Origin: Oscillospiraceae bacterium
GTDB lineage: Bacteria; Bacillota; Clostridia; Oscillospirales; Oscillospiraceae
DNA: 56,255 nt
Direction of reading: 5' to 3'
Assembly: GCA_031261635.1 (NCBI GenBank)
Contig: JAISJH010000048.1
Coordinates: 1-56,255, forward strand
Below are positions 50,801-56,255 of the stretch, one piece after another. The notes beneath the pieces are model-generated. The model searched no databases, was not told the DNA's origin, and worked only from the letters and a program-made list of their open reading frames with translations. Numbering within the stretch: position 1 is the first letter of the stretch; every line of letters starts with the position of its first letter. Made by a program: the position numbers and the translations under genes.

Positions 50801-51710
50801 CAAAGCTCGCGTTGATTGCGTCCACGACTTCCTCGGCGGTGTTGCAGACGCTTCCCATCGCCACGATTACAAACTCCGCGTCAGAGGGTCCGTAATAGTT
50901 GAACGGCGCGTAGTCCGTGCCGAGTTTTGCGTTGACGGCATTCATATAGCCCTCGACGATATCCGGCAATGCATCGTAAGTGCCGTTCAGAGCCTCCCTG
51001 TTCTGGAAAAAGATGTCGGGGTTCTGAGCCGAGCCGCGAAGTACCGGGTGCGCGGGTAAATTAGCCCTTGCGCGGAATTTTTCAAGAGCCTCCACGTCAA
51101 GCATTGACTTCAAATCCTCGTAGTCCCAGGCGGCTACCTTCTGCATTTCGTGAGAGGTGCGGAAGCCGTCAAAGAAATGCAGGAACGGCACGCTTCCCTT
51201 GATAGTCGAGAGATGTGCCACGGCCGCGAGGTCCATAACCTCCTGCGGGTTATTGGCGCAGAGCATTGCGTAGCCTGTCGAACGGCAGGAGTACACGTCC
51301 GAGTGGTCGCCGAATATGCTAAGGGCGTGAGTGGCAAGCGTTCGCGCCGATACGTGTATAACGCCGGGGAGCATTTCGCCCGCGATTTTATACATATTCG
51401 GAATCATCAACAGTAAGCCCTGCGACGCTGTAAAGGTCGTCGTGAGCGCGCCCGTGACAATGCTCCCGTGAACGGCTCCGGCGGCGCCGCCCTCCGACTG
51501 CATCTCCAGCACCGAAACCTCCTGCCCGAAGATGTTTTCGCGCCCGTTAGCAGACCAGTCGTCAACGAGTTCCGCCATAACGCTCGACGGAGTAATCGGG
51601 AATATAGCCGCAACCTCCGTAAAGGCGTAGGCTACGTGCGCGGCGGCGGTATTGCCGTCCATAGTTTTGACTGTGCGTTTAACAATGTTGCTCAAAGCGT
51701 TGTCCCCCAT
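47820..51710 (-). CDS. nifJ: Pyruvate:ferredoxin (flavodoxin) oxidoreductase
   Basis: 1296-aa single-chain enzyme oxidising pyruvate to acetyl-CoA with ferredoxin reduction; central to anaerobic fermentation. Domain I starts MDGNTAAAHVAYAFTEVAAI; the 2[4Fe-4S] domain has CIQCNQCSYVCPHASIR and CLGCGSCANICPAKE; the TPP domain has SGACAGCGETPYAK, FGGDGWAYDIGYGGLDH and NTEVYSNTGGQASK-like TEVYSNTGGQASKATP. It is over 100 residues longer than usual, with an insert at about 301-388 (AGDNPDAVL...LTQEQIDKLVHQL) and a Cys-rich RCECETC before the TPP motif. No clear ribosome binding site; simple repeats occupy the leader. Confidence 0.95.
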   Translation of the reverse strand: MGDNALSNIVKRTVKTMDGNTAAAHVAYAFTEVAAIFPITPSSVMAELVDDWSANGRENIFGQEVSVLEMQSEGGAAGAVHGSIVTGALTTTFTASQGLLLMIPNMYKIAGEMLPGVIHVSARTLATHALSIFGDHSDVYSCRSTGYAMLCANNPQEVMDLAAVAHLSTIKGSVPFLHFFDGFRTSHEMQKVAAWDYEDLKSMLDVEALEKFRARANLPAHPVLRGSAQNPDIFFQNREALNGTYDALPDIVEGYMNAVNAKLGTDYAPFNYYGPSDAEFVIVAMGSVCNTAEEVVDAINASFETALAAGKLAIQNAGDNPDAVLPADSIDVMRSILMPLQASQSSQNSLTQEQIDKLVHQLQILMKSVQLTGAEINSALDTAASIVKGKVGLVKVRLYRPFDGNRFVAALPQTVKKIAVLDRTKEPGAIGEPLYLDVITALSECNVFGIQVFGGRYGLGSKDTQPEHIAAVYDNLFKVRPQNKFSVGINDDVTHRSLPIDTSFTVNTKAFAAKFWGIGSDGTVGANKNSIKIIGDNTDLNAQAYFQYDSKKSGGVTISHLRFGEDEIKSSYYVTKANFVACHAPSYIERYDIVQDTVPGGTFLLNCPWETDEIASHLPAAAKRYLAKNNIKMYTVDAVHLAQDIGMGGRTNTILQAAFFKISGILPLDVATKAMKDAVVHSYGTKGEKVVNMNMAAIDAGLDKVKEFAIPADWIDATDEQSRDKWLDMSDKKLLNYVNNIMTPANDMRGDSLPVSTFLDTKDGALPQGTAAFERRYVAVEVPAWKPENCIQCNQCSYVCPHASIRSYALNAAEAEYVPTNKQMNGKGCEEYKFAITVSPADCLGCGSCANICPAKEKALVMEPIETQMDKQKEFDAAKHIVTEKELPFAVTTVKGSQFRQPLFEFSGACAGCGETPYAKLITQLFGERMHIANATGCSSIWGGSAPSTPYTVNKEGRGPAWSNSLFEDNAEFGLGMLTASKQRRAKLVKLVEAFIEKQKDHEYKSPAIPALEKWLEVKDEAEASKLASAELVRVLTDATTFDPEERDGFKAHAPEFFEKVWNTTLDRCECETCVEAREILDMSDLFVKPSFWAFGGDGWAYDIGYGGLDHVIASGENINVFVFDTEVYSNTGGQASKATPTGAVAQFAANGKAQKKKDLAAIAMQYGYVYVAQIAMGADYNQTIKAIAEAEAYDGPSLIIAYAPCINHGSRNGMGKSMTTAKTAVEAGYWHLFRYDPLSGEFTLDSKEPTKPYSDYILSEVRYSSLKLTFPDRAERLFAIAESNAKAKYEQLKNK

Positions 51711-51720
51711 TTATTCTAAT

Positions 51721-51760
51721 GTATAGTGAATAATGAATAGTGAATAATGGCAACTAATAC
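51721..51760. repeat. GAATAATGAATAGTGAATAA simple repeat in the nifJ leader
   Basis: Related to words in ricT (41448-41482) and inside the interrupted family A element at 33031. It occupies the 5' untranslated region of nifJ and leaves no ribosome binding site. Confidence 0.7.
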
Positions 51761-51772
51761 AATCCCACACAT

Positions 51773-51801
51773 ATTATAGCATTTTCGTTTAGTTCTGTCA
51801 A
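51773..51801 (-). promoter_or_regulatory. Sigma-A promoter of nifJ
   Basis: Minus strand: TTGACA (51801-51796), 17-bp spacer, TATAAT (51778-51773): a consensus promoter fitting high expression. Confidence 0.9.
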
Positions 51802-51844
51802 TCATTTTTTTCTGCCGGGTGGGGATAAATTTACGTTGTGGCTC

Positions 51845-51930
51845 TGTAGGGGCGACCTTTGGTCGCCCGCGGGTTCTGCCGTTATAAATACAATCGTAAA
51901 ATCCGCGGGCGACCAAAGGTCGCCCCTACG
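51845..51930. repeat. Family B paired-hairpin element
   Basis: 86 bp between the divergent nifJ and HTH promoters. The left arm is TGTAGGGGCGACCTTTGGTC plus GCCC; the right arm is its inverse. Confidence 0.87.
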
Positions 51931-51953
51931 AGCCGTTACGCAAATTTTTTATG

Positions 51954-51983
51954 TTGACATTTACTGTCGAAATGTAGTATAAT
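51954..51983 (+). promoter_or_regulatory. Promoter of the double-HTH gene with an embedded 0A box
   Basis: TTGACA (51954-51959), 18-bp spacer, TATAAT (51978-51983). TGTCGAA at 51965-51971, an exact 0A box, lies in the spacer, where bound Spo0A would block polymerase. The transcribed leader (about 51990-52020) is a family D repeat. Confidence 0.7.
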
Positions 51984-52035
51984 GTATAAATAACAGTTAT
52001 CAAATATCAAATATCAAATACGGGGGGCTGAAACT

Positions 52036-52713
52036 TTGTTTTACGAGCGCTACATAGAGCTGTGCAAGGCGAAAGGGATATCCGCCAGCGCGGCGGCTAC
52101 GGCAATCGGCTTTTCTAAGTCAAGCGTTAGCCACTGGAAAAACACCGGCGGCGTGCCGAGATACGAGATAATCTACAAAATTTCCGAGTTCTTCAACGTC
52201 AGCCCGGAGGAGTTGACAGTTAATACAGTTAATACAGTTAACAGTGAACAAATAACAAATAACAGTGAGCAGACGGCTACAGACGTAGGGGTCGATGCCC
52301 ACATCGACCCTCCCGCGGAAACTGAAATAATCACCGCGGAACCCGAAGCGGCTGAAATAATCGAACCGGAAATAATTGCGGAACCGGAACCGCTTGCGGA
52401 ACCGGAACAGGTAGCGGAACCTGAAACAATCGCGGAACTTGTCGCGGAACCGCTTGAAAACCCCGAACCGCTCCCGAACCCCGCCGCCGCCGTCCCGGAA
52501 CCACCGCAGGTACTCACTTTCAACTATTCGCTATTCGCGGAAAAGTCAATGCGCGAAATACGGCGTGGCTTGCGAATATCGTTAAATACAGCGGCAAGGG
52601 AAATAGGCGTATCGCCGGAGGAACTGAAGGCCTACGAGGACGGCAACGCGGAACTGCGTGGCTATAGAAAAACAAAACTGGAAAAACTCCTGCAAACCGG
52701 CCGCCGCCTCTAA
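52036..52713 (+). CDS. Double-HTH (XRE-type) regulator with repeat-derived linker
   Basis: 225 aa. The N-terminal Cro/CI HTH is FYERYIELCKAKGISASAAA with SKSSVSHWKNTGGVPRYEII; a second HTH-like domain is at about 165-215 (MREIRRGLRISLNTAAREIG...LKAYEDG). The 100-residue linker has two parts: VNTVNTVNSEQITNNSEQ and VGVDAHIDP, encoded by interspersed repeats, then a Glu/Pro/Ala stretch (IAEPEPLAEPEQVAEPE). It starts with TTG after GGGGGG. No membrane segment. Targets unknown; Spo0A control is inferred from the promoter. Confidence 0.82.
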   Translation: MFYERYIELCKAKGISASAAATAIGFSKSSVSHWKNTGGVPRYEIIYKISEFFNVSPEELTVNTVNTVNSEQITNNSEQTATDVGVDAHIDPPAETEIITAEPEAAEIIEPEIIAEPEPLAEPEQVAEPETIAELVAEPLENPEPLPNPAAAVPEPPQVLTFNYSLFAEKSMREIRRGLRISLNTAAREIGVSPEELKAYEDGNAELRGYRKTKLEKLLQTGRRL

Positions 52714-52737
52714 CGCAACCCCCGTCCACCCCCCCGT

Positions 52738-52768
52738 CTCTGATATTTGATATTTGCTAATTGTTAAC
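52738..52768. repeat. Family D right end supplying a stop codon
   Basis: CTCTGATATTTGATATTTGC plus TAATTGTTAAC. On the minus strand it encodes the last residues VNN and the TAG stop of the deacetylase remnant. Confidence 0.7.
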
Positions 52769-53004
52769 TAAAATCTGCCGTCCTGTGTGGTCTATAGTGT
52801 AGTCGCCGTCGAGGATAATCTCGCTAATCGGGACTATGGTATAGCCGTTTTGCGTAAGTTTGTCGAGTATCCCCGGGAGGGCTTCCGGCGTATGTATGGC
52901 GGCGTTGTGGAACAGGACTATCGAGCCGGGCTGAACCTTGCCCGTGACGCGCTTTGTAATCTCGGCGGCTGATATGCCTTTCCAGTCGAGGCTGTCGACA
53001 AATG
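52757..53004 (-). pseudogene. Polysaccharide deacetylase 3' fragment
   Basis: Minus-strand translation reads FVDSLDWKGISAAEITKRVT, then GSIVLFHNAAIHTPEALPGI, GYTIVPISEIILDGDY and IDHTGRQ, the C-terminal third of a PdaA/PdaB-type polysaccharide (peptidoglycan or chitin-like) deacetylase. There is no start codon, and homology stops at about 53000 where the recombinase element begins. The catalytic NodB motifs 1-3 are missing. Such deacetylases often act in sporulation or cortex formation, so the loss may matter in this organism. Confidence 0.85.
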
Positions 53005-53015
53005 GTAGTGTTTAA

Positions 53016-53024
53016 CTGGTGTAT
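53016..53024. repeat. Candidate left copy of a 9-bp direct repeat
   Basis: CTGGTGTAT here and at 56055-56063 brackets the DUF3791/DUF3990/recombinase/small-gene module. It may be an att core or coincidence; deacetylase coding does not resume after the right copy. Confidence 0.25.
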
Positions 53025-53066
53025 ATTTGAAACTGAACCGCCTTTTTTACTATCCCGTTAAAGTAG

Positions 53067-53291
53067 TTATGAAGCGGTAATGGTGTGGGTTTGAATATAC
53101 TCGTCAATACTGTCTGTGATATATTCCGGGCTTGTCATATGCAAACCCTCCCAACAGTCCGTTATAAAATCTACCGCGCCGGTTTTCCGCAAATAGTTAT
53201 AGGCCTCCGCACCGCTTATGCCTTTTTCAGCTTTATAGTATTCCACTACGCAGGCAAGAAACCACACTTCACCATTAGGTTTTATCATCAT
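53067..53291 (-). CDS. DUF3791 protein
   Basis: 74 aa, small and helical. The WFLACVVEYYKAEKGISGAE start, the FLACVVEYYK-GAEAYNYLRKTGAVDFI pattern and the closing YITDSIDEYIQ match DUF3791. DUF3791 genes are abundant in gut Clostridia, commonly beside DUF3990. It is third in a cassette with ATGA overlaps. A partner or antitoxin-like role is inferred only from the operon layout. Confidence 0.8.
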   Translation of the reverse strand: MMIKPNGEVWFLACVVEYYKAEKGISGAEAYNYLRKTGAVDFITDCWEGLHMTSPEYITDSIDEYIQTHTITAS

Positions 53292-53530
53292 TGCTCCTCC
53301 GGATAGGTTATTGTACCGCTTGTCAGTTCTTCTTCCAGTAAATCATAAAGCAATACATAGCTAAGCCGCCAGAGCTTAGTTTTTTCGTCCTCCAAAACAC
53401 TATAGAGCTTTGAGTTGTACAGTATGTCCGCGGCTTCGGGCAAGCTGACACCACGATTTGCCATTATTAGCCGAAGCATACCGGGTGTGATAAACGCTAT
53501 AATAGCGTAGACGTTTTTTTGGCTGGTCAC
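53288..53530 (-). CDS. Small helical protein of the DUF3990 cassette
   Basis: 80 aa. The SKLYSVLEDEKTKLWRLSYV stretch is distinctive and recurs, as I recall, in short clostridial proteins encoded between DUF3990 and DUF3791. No domain name is assigned. It overlaps both neighbours by 4 nt (ATGA), implying fixed stoichiometry. Probably cytoplasmic and acidic. Confidence 0.75.
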   Translation of the reverse strand: MTSQKNVYAIIAFITPGMLRLIMANRGVSLPEAADILYNSKLYSVLEDEKTKLWRLSYVLLYDLLEEELTSGTITYPEEQ

Positions 53531-54012
53531 TGTAATACCTCCGCTTTAATGAAATGCAACAGCGCGAGAGCCTTATTTGATTTTAAGCAAAACTGGTCAA
53601 CGAGCTTTCGCGTTTTTAAGGTTAAAACTGCGGCTTCCGCACTCAACAAACCAGACAAATATCCCTGAATCGTTGGCATAACATCATCGTTTGCTACCGC
53701 TCCGCTTACTATATCGTAGGTTGCTCCGGTATATTGCCTAAGCCGATTGTCTTTTACAAACTCAAGCCACTCGGCATTCGCTTCTGTAAAGCGACAAATT
53801 GCCAGTGACTGTTCCGCTGACGCCACATCAAACTCGTAATAGCTAACCGTTGGATTGCCGTTCTTTCTACGGTTTACAATGATTTCAGAAAACCTCCTTG
53901 CCTGGTCTTCACTTGTCGTGAGGTAAAATCCCGAGCCAAAGTCGAGTCCGCGAGTTTGCTCAATCAACTGTGGCGTTTTGACTATTGTATTGCTTCCGTG
54001 AAATAACAGCAT
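53527..54012 (-). CDS. DUF3990 protein, ADP-ribosyltransferase-like fold candidate
   Basis: 161 aa. LLFHGSNTIVKTPQLIEQTR, LDFGSGFYLTTSEDQARRFS and YYEFDVASAEQSL fit DUF3990, whose HG-S, Y-T and acidic residues resemble ADP-ribosyltransferases. The start at 54012 follows GGAGGG; the longer frame to 54093 covers the leader. It is first in the cassette, with the two small genes behind it. An ART-type toxin with coupled antitoxin(s) is a reasonable hypothesis; no activity is shown by the sequence alone. It travels with a serine recombinase. Confidence 0.8.
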   Translation of the reverse strand: MLLFHGSNTIVKTPQLIEQTRGLDFGSGFYLTTSEDQARRFSEIIVNRRKNGNPTVSYYEFDVASAEQSLAICRFTEANAEWLEFVKDNRLRQYTGATYDIVSGAVANDDVMPTIQGYLSGLLSAEAAVLTLKTRKLVDQFCLKSNKALALLHFIKAEVLQ

Positions 54013-54094
54013 AAATACCCTCCGTAGGTTTTTCAGTATAGAGAACAGTATAGCACATATCTGCAAATATTGCAAGCGACCGTAAGTATGCAAA

Positions 54095-55732
54095 TTAGCT
54101 CATACGTGTAAAATCGTCGAAGCTTACCTTGAAGTTTACTTCTATCCGGTCGCGTGAGATTACAACGCTGTCAAGTAGTTCAGAGATTAACATTTTGCGG
54201 ACGTCTGTTCCGGCTTTTTGAAACTCCTCACGCCAGTTTGGCACCATTTTTTGCAGGTTAGAGAACTTGTTAACATTTGCCAGCTTCGCGTCTATTGTCT
54301 TGCGGATTGAGGTTTCTTCGGTGTTCAGCTTTTCAAGTGCCGCACTCTGCTGACGAAGCGCAGTTGCAAGCTGCTCCGGGGTAAACGCACTATCTCCGCT
54401 GATTGAGCTTATTATCTCGGTGTTGAGCTTTTCTATCTCGGCGGTTAGCTTTACTATCTTAGCTGTAACCGCTCTTAGGGCGGTTTCTTCTTTGTTGACG
54501 GTTTGACTGCGGATTTCAGCTAGTCTGTCTCGTAGGTCTACCGCTTCTAAACTGTCAAGATAGCGATAGATTTCGTCCAAAACGGGTTCCTCCACTCTTG
54601 CTTGCGAATAGGTAGCTTGACCATTGCACTTGATTCCGCGGTTGACGCTGGTGCAACGATAGGAGGGGTGAACGGAGCGTTGCGGACCGTCTTTGGTGTT
54701 CCACTTGGACACACTTGTGTAGGTACTAAGCGTAGACCCGCAGTGTCCGCAGGTTATCAATCCCGTTAGTAACAGCGGGCTTTTTGTTTGGAGCGGGATA
54801 GTGTAGTCGATATTCTCCGTCTTGAATTTCTCCGGAGTTCTTGCGGTTCGGATAATTTGTGCCTTGTCCCAGATAGCTTCGTCGATTATTGCCAGCTCGT
54901 CAATTTTGACTTCCGAGATTAACCAATCGGCGGGATTGTTACGTTTGTTCGAGCCGGATTTAGCGGTTGTCTTGCCATAAGTTGGGTAACCCTTATAAAT
55001 AGGATTACGCAGCATATAGTTTACAACTGTCAAGCCCCAGTTTGCGCCTTTGCGGGTTGGGATATTCTGCTCGTTGAGGTAGGCGGCTATACGCTGACCT
55101 CCGTAGCCGTTTTCTGTGGCGAGTTTATAGACTAAGCGAACAATTTCAGCTTCGCTCTCATCTATAACGGGCTTTTTCAGCAGGCGACCCTTGTTACTGA
55201 TAACGCCGGAAGGAATTAGTTTATAGCCGTATGGCGCAATGCCTCCGCAGAATTTGCCTTCGCGTATCATCTGCGTGTGTTTTTCCTTCACGCGAACCCC
55301 AGTTTTTTCACTCTCGCCGCCCGATTGCCAAAAGCGGATATAGTTCATTAGCTTGTCTACGCGGTTTTCGAGGTGCAAATGTCCCTCTTTGACCGACCAG
55401 ACTTCAATGCCGTGCGATACGAACCACTCGAGCATAAAGGGGATTTCGTCCTCCCTGCGTCCAAGCCTGTCGAACATAAAGACCAGTAATATATCAAATC
55501 TGCGAAGCTCTGCGTCGCGCTTGATGTCTTGCAGTACGTCCCGTTCGGCTACGGACTTTTTGTAGCCCGACACGCCCTTCTCAATGTAGTCGCACTCGAA
55601 CTTCCAGTTACTCATTGCCGCTATAAACTCGCGGCAGGCGTTCTGTTGCATTGGTATATCGTCAGTATCTTTGTCAACCTGCGCGAGTGTTGAAACCCGA
55701 TAAAGGCAAGCTACGCGAAGTATACGCTCCAT
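54095..55732 (-). CDS. Large serine recombinase
   Basis: 545 aa. Resolvase domain: RVACLYRVSTLAQVDKDTDD with Ser14, QQNACREFI, VFMFDRLGRREDE. Recombinase domain: GGIAPYGYKLIPSG and WGLTVVNYMLRNPIYKGYP. Zinc ribbon: ITCGHCGSTL...YRCTS...CNGQ. Coiled-coil: about 410-500. It probably integrated the element that truncates the polysaccharide deacetylase. The DUF3990 cassette lies downstream on the same strand. It is unlike the recombinase at 37043 in sequence detail, so two separate events. Confidence 0.94.
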   Translation of the reverse strand: MERILRVACLYRVSTLAQVDKDTDDIPMQQNACREFIAAMSNWKFECDYIEKGVSGYKKSVAERDVLQDIKRDAELRRFDILLVFMFDRLGRREDEIPFMLEWFVSHGIEVWSVKEGHLHLENRVDKLMNYIRFWQSGGESEKTGVRVKEKHTQMIREGKFCGGIAPYGYKLIPSGVISNKGRLLKKPVIDESEAEIVRLVYKLATENGYGGQRIAAYLNEQNIPTRKGANWGLTVVNYMLRNPIYKGYPTYGKTTAKSGSNKRNNPADWLISEVKIDELAIIDEAIWDKAQIIRTARTPEKFKTENIDYTIPLQTKSPLLLTGLITCGHCGSTLSTYTSVSKWNTKDGPQRSVHPSYRCTSVNRGIKCNGQATYSQARVEEPVLDEIYRYLDSLEAVDLRDRLAEIRSQTVNKEETALRAVTAKIVKLTAEIEKLNTEIISSISGDSAFTPEQLATALRQQSAALEKLNTEETSIRKTIDAKLANVNKFSNLQKMVPNWREEFQKAGTDVRKMLISELLDSVVISRDRIEVNFKVSFDDFTRMS

Positions 55733-55766
55733 AGTGATTACCGCCGTTCTGTATGTTATTGCTACT

Positions 55767-55795
55767 ATTATATACTATGCAGATGAATTTGTCAA
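55767..55795 (-). promoter_or_regulatory. Sigma-A promoter of the second recombinase
   Basis: Minus strand: TTGACA (55795-55790), 17-bp spacer, TATAAT (55772-55767). A fully consensus promoter for a recombinase is noteworthy. Confidence 0.88.
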
Positions 55796-55802
55796 TAACA
55801 AA

Positions 55803-55830
55803 AACAGCCGAGAGATTTCCCCCGGTTGTT
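55803..55830 (-). terminator. Hairpin terminator between the small gene and the recombinase
   Basis: Minus strand: AACAACCGGGGG paired with CTCTCGGCTGTT (one mismatch, two G-U pairs), then TTTTTG. It lies just downstream of the 60-aa gene. Confidence 0.7.
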
Positions 55831-55834
55831 TTTG

Positions 55835-56017
55835 TTATGCGTTCTCGCGGAGGTACTGCGATATCAGTGTTTCCCGAATCGTATTTGGCTCCGAGGTTGC
55901 GGTGAAATTTAGCTTGACCCAGGTTTTATACTTCTCATTGTACCGCAGCAGCGATAATCTGCCGTTAACTTTTTCTACAGTATATGTAGTTCCCTGAACC
56001 GTAACCGTATTCGGCAT
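55835..56017 (-). CDS. Small recombinase-associated protein, unknown
   Basis: 60 aa, MPNTVTVQGTTYTVEKVNGRLSLL..., predicted beta strands followed by a C-terminal helix (TIRETLISQYLREN). A strong AAGGAGG ribosome binding site precedes the ATG at 56017. It has its own terminator before the recombinase promoter. No family is recognised; by position it could be an excision or regulatory factor. Confidence 0.7.
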   Translation of the reverse strand: MPNTVTVQGTTYTVEKVNGRLSLLRYNEKYKTWVKLNFTATSEPNTIRETLISQYLRENA

Positions 56018-56255
56018 ATAAGAGTCCTCCTTGCTTAGTTTACGCTGCGGTTATCTGGTGTATGCTTTGCTTTTGTTGGTCGTGCCATTAGGGTATAGCC
56101 TAAGTGTACTTACTTTTTGCCTGACTTGAGGCGGCGCAAATACAGTAAAATTGTGGCGAAATAAGTAACTTAATGGGGAACGACCCTAATGACACTTAAT
56201 TTAGAGGGTAGGGCGGCGGCTTACGCCGCCGCCTGCGTCTCTAGCAGCCTACACT
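56018..56255. other. Window end: no clear gene; hairpin at 56212-56233
   Basis: A perfect 9-bp stem GGCGGCGGC/GCCGCCGCC with loop TTAC lies at 56212-56233. CATTAGGG (56086-56093) and CCCTAATG (56184-56191) form an inverted pair. A 17-codon minus-strand frame (MARPTKAKHTPDNRSVN, 56088-56035) is too short to call. The other end of the recombinase element is probably here or beyond the window. Confidence 0.5.

Noticed and set aside
56035-56088. 17-codon minus-strand frame MARPTKAKHTPDNRSVN
   Set aside because: Too short and without a strong ribosome binding site; possibly a remnant N-terminus, but not supportable.
1-56255. tRNA, rRNA, riboswitch or CRISPR features
   Set aside because: None were recognised on reading both strands; a covariance-model search would be needed to exclude small RNAs.

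Overview
This window comes from an anaerobic, endospore-forming member of the Clostridia, probably close to the Oscillospiraceae/Ruminococcaceae. The evidence is a spo0A gene facing a spoIIGA-sigE pair, a single-chain pyruvate:ferredoxin oxidoreductase, a transketolase split into two genes, clostridial-type large PurL, DUF3791/DUF3990 genes, large serine recombinases, AAGGAGG-type ribosome binding sites and TTGACA-17-TATAAT promoters. The species is not recognised. Gene neighbourhoods known from Bacillus/Clostridium are visible: miaA-hfq, holB-ricT, truB-ribF, abrB next to rsmI.

Layout. 0-4 kb: a minus-strand run abrB-like, rsmI, nif3-like, truB, ribF. 4.2-6.7 kb: two left-handed beta-helix proteins and a membrane protein. 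6.8-9.4 kb: FecCD-type permease and ATPase with a methyltransferase but no binding protein. 9.5-14.3 kb: P-loop ATPase, split transketolase, aspS. 14.8-17.7 kb: spo0A convergent with spoIIGA-sigE. 18.3-21.3 kb: flbD, a FliL-like lipoprotein, miaA, hfq, a HlyD-like protein. 21.7-25.5 kb: purL, purQ, gtrA. 25.5-30.2 kb: an ABC-2 exporter with its own two-component system, in a visibly more AT-rich block. 30.3-32.9 kb: YgjP-like peptidase, DNA glycosylase, double GNAT, NTPase. 33.3-36.6 kb: a 1110-aa Cys/Pro-rich repeat protein. 36.8-39.0 kb: serine recombinase next to a truncated asnB. 39.1-47.6 kb: DUF3298-like, holB, ricT, comEA, two-component system, mrnC, rqcH, ABC ATPase. 47.8-51.7 kb: pyruvate:ferredoxin oxidoreductase. 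52.0-56.2 kb: a double-HTH regulator, a truncated polysaccharide deacetylase, and a second recombinase element carrying DUF3990/DUF3791 genes.

Nearly every gap longer than 200 bp is filled with interspersed palindromic repeats of at least four families: (A) about 160-bp elements with CCGTCATTGCGA terminal inverted repeats and internal GCAATCCAGT/ACTGGATTGC; (B) GTAGGGGCG...CGCCCCTAC hairpins, single or paired; (C) GC-rich stretches with ACCACCCCGCCGC and CCCCTCTGTGGAGGGG; (D) a boundary motif beginning AACAGTTATCAAATATCA that brackets composites in inverted orientation. Copies lie inside the spoIIGA-sigE operon and in frame inside three proteins.

Most notable: Spo0A has Glu at the position of the phospho-acceptor Asp and Gln in its acidic pocket; the spoIIG promoter has a 21-bp spacer like the B. 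subtilis one; four strong promoters place the -10 box only 6-8 nt before the start codon, implying leaderless mRNAs; the large protein has regularly spaced cysteines and no signal peptide; and a recombinase element carries a three-gene, ATGA-coupled cassette that looks like a toxin-antitoxin candidate.
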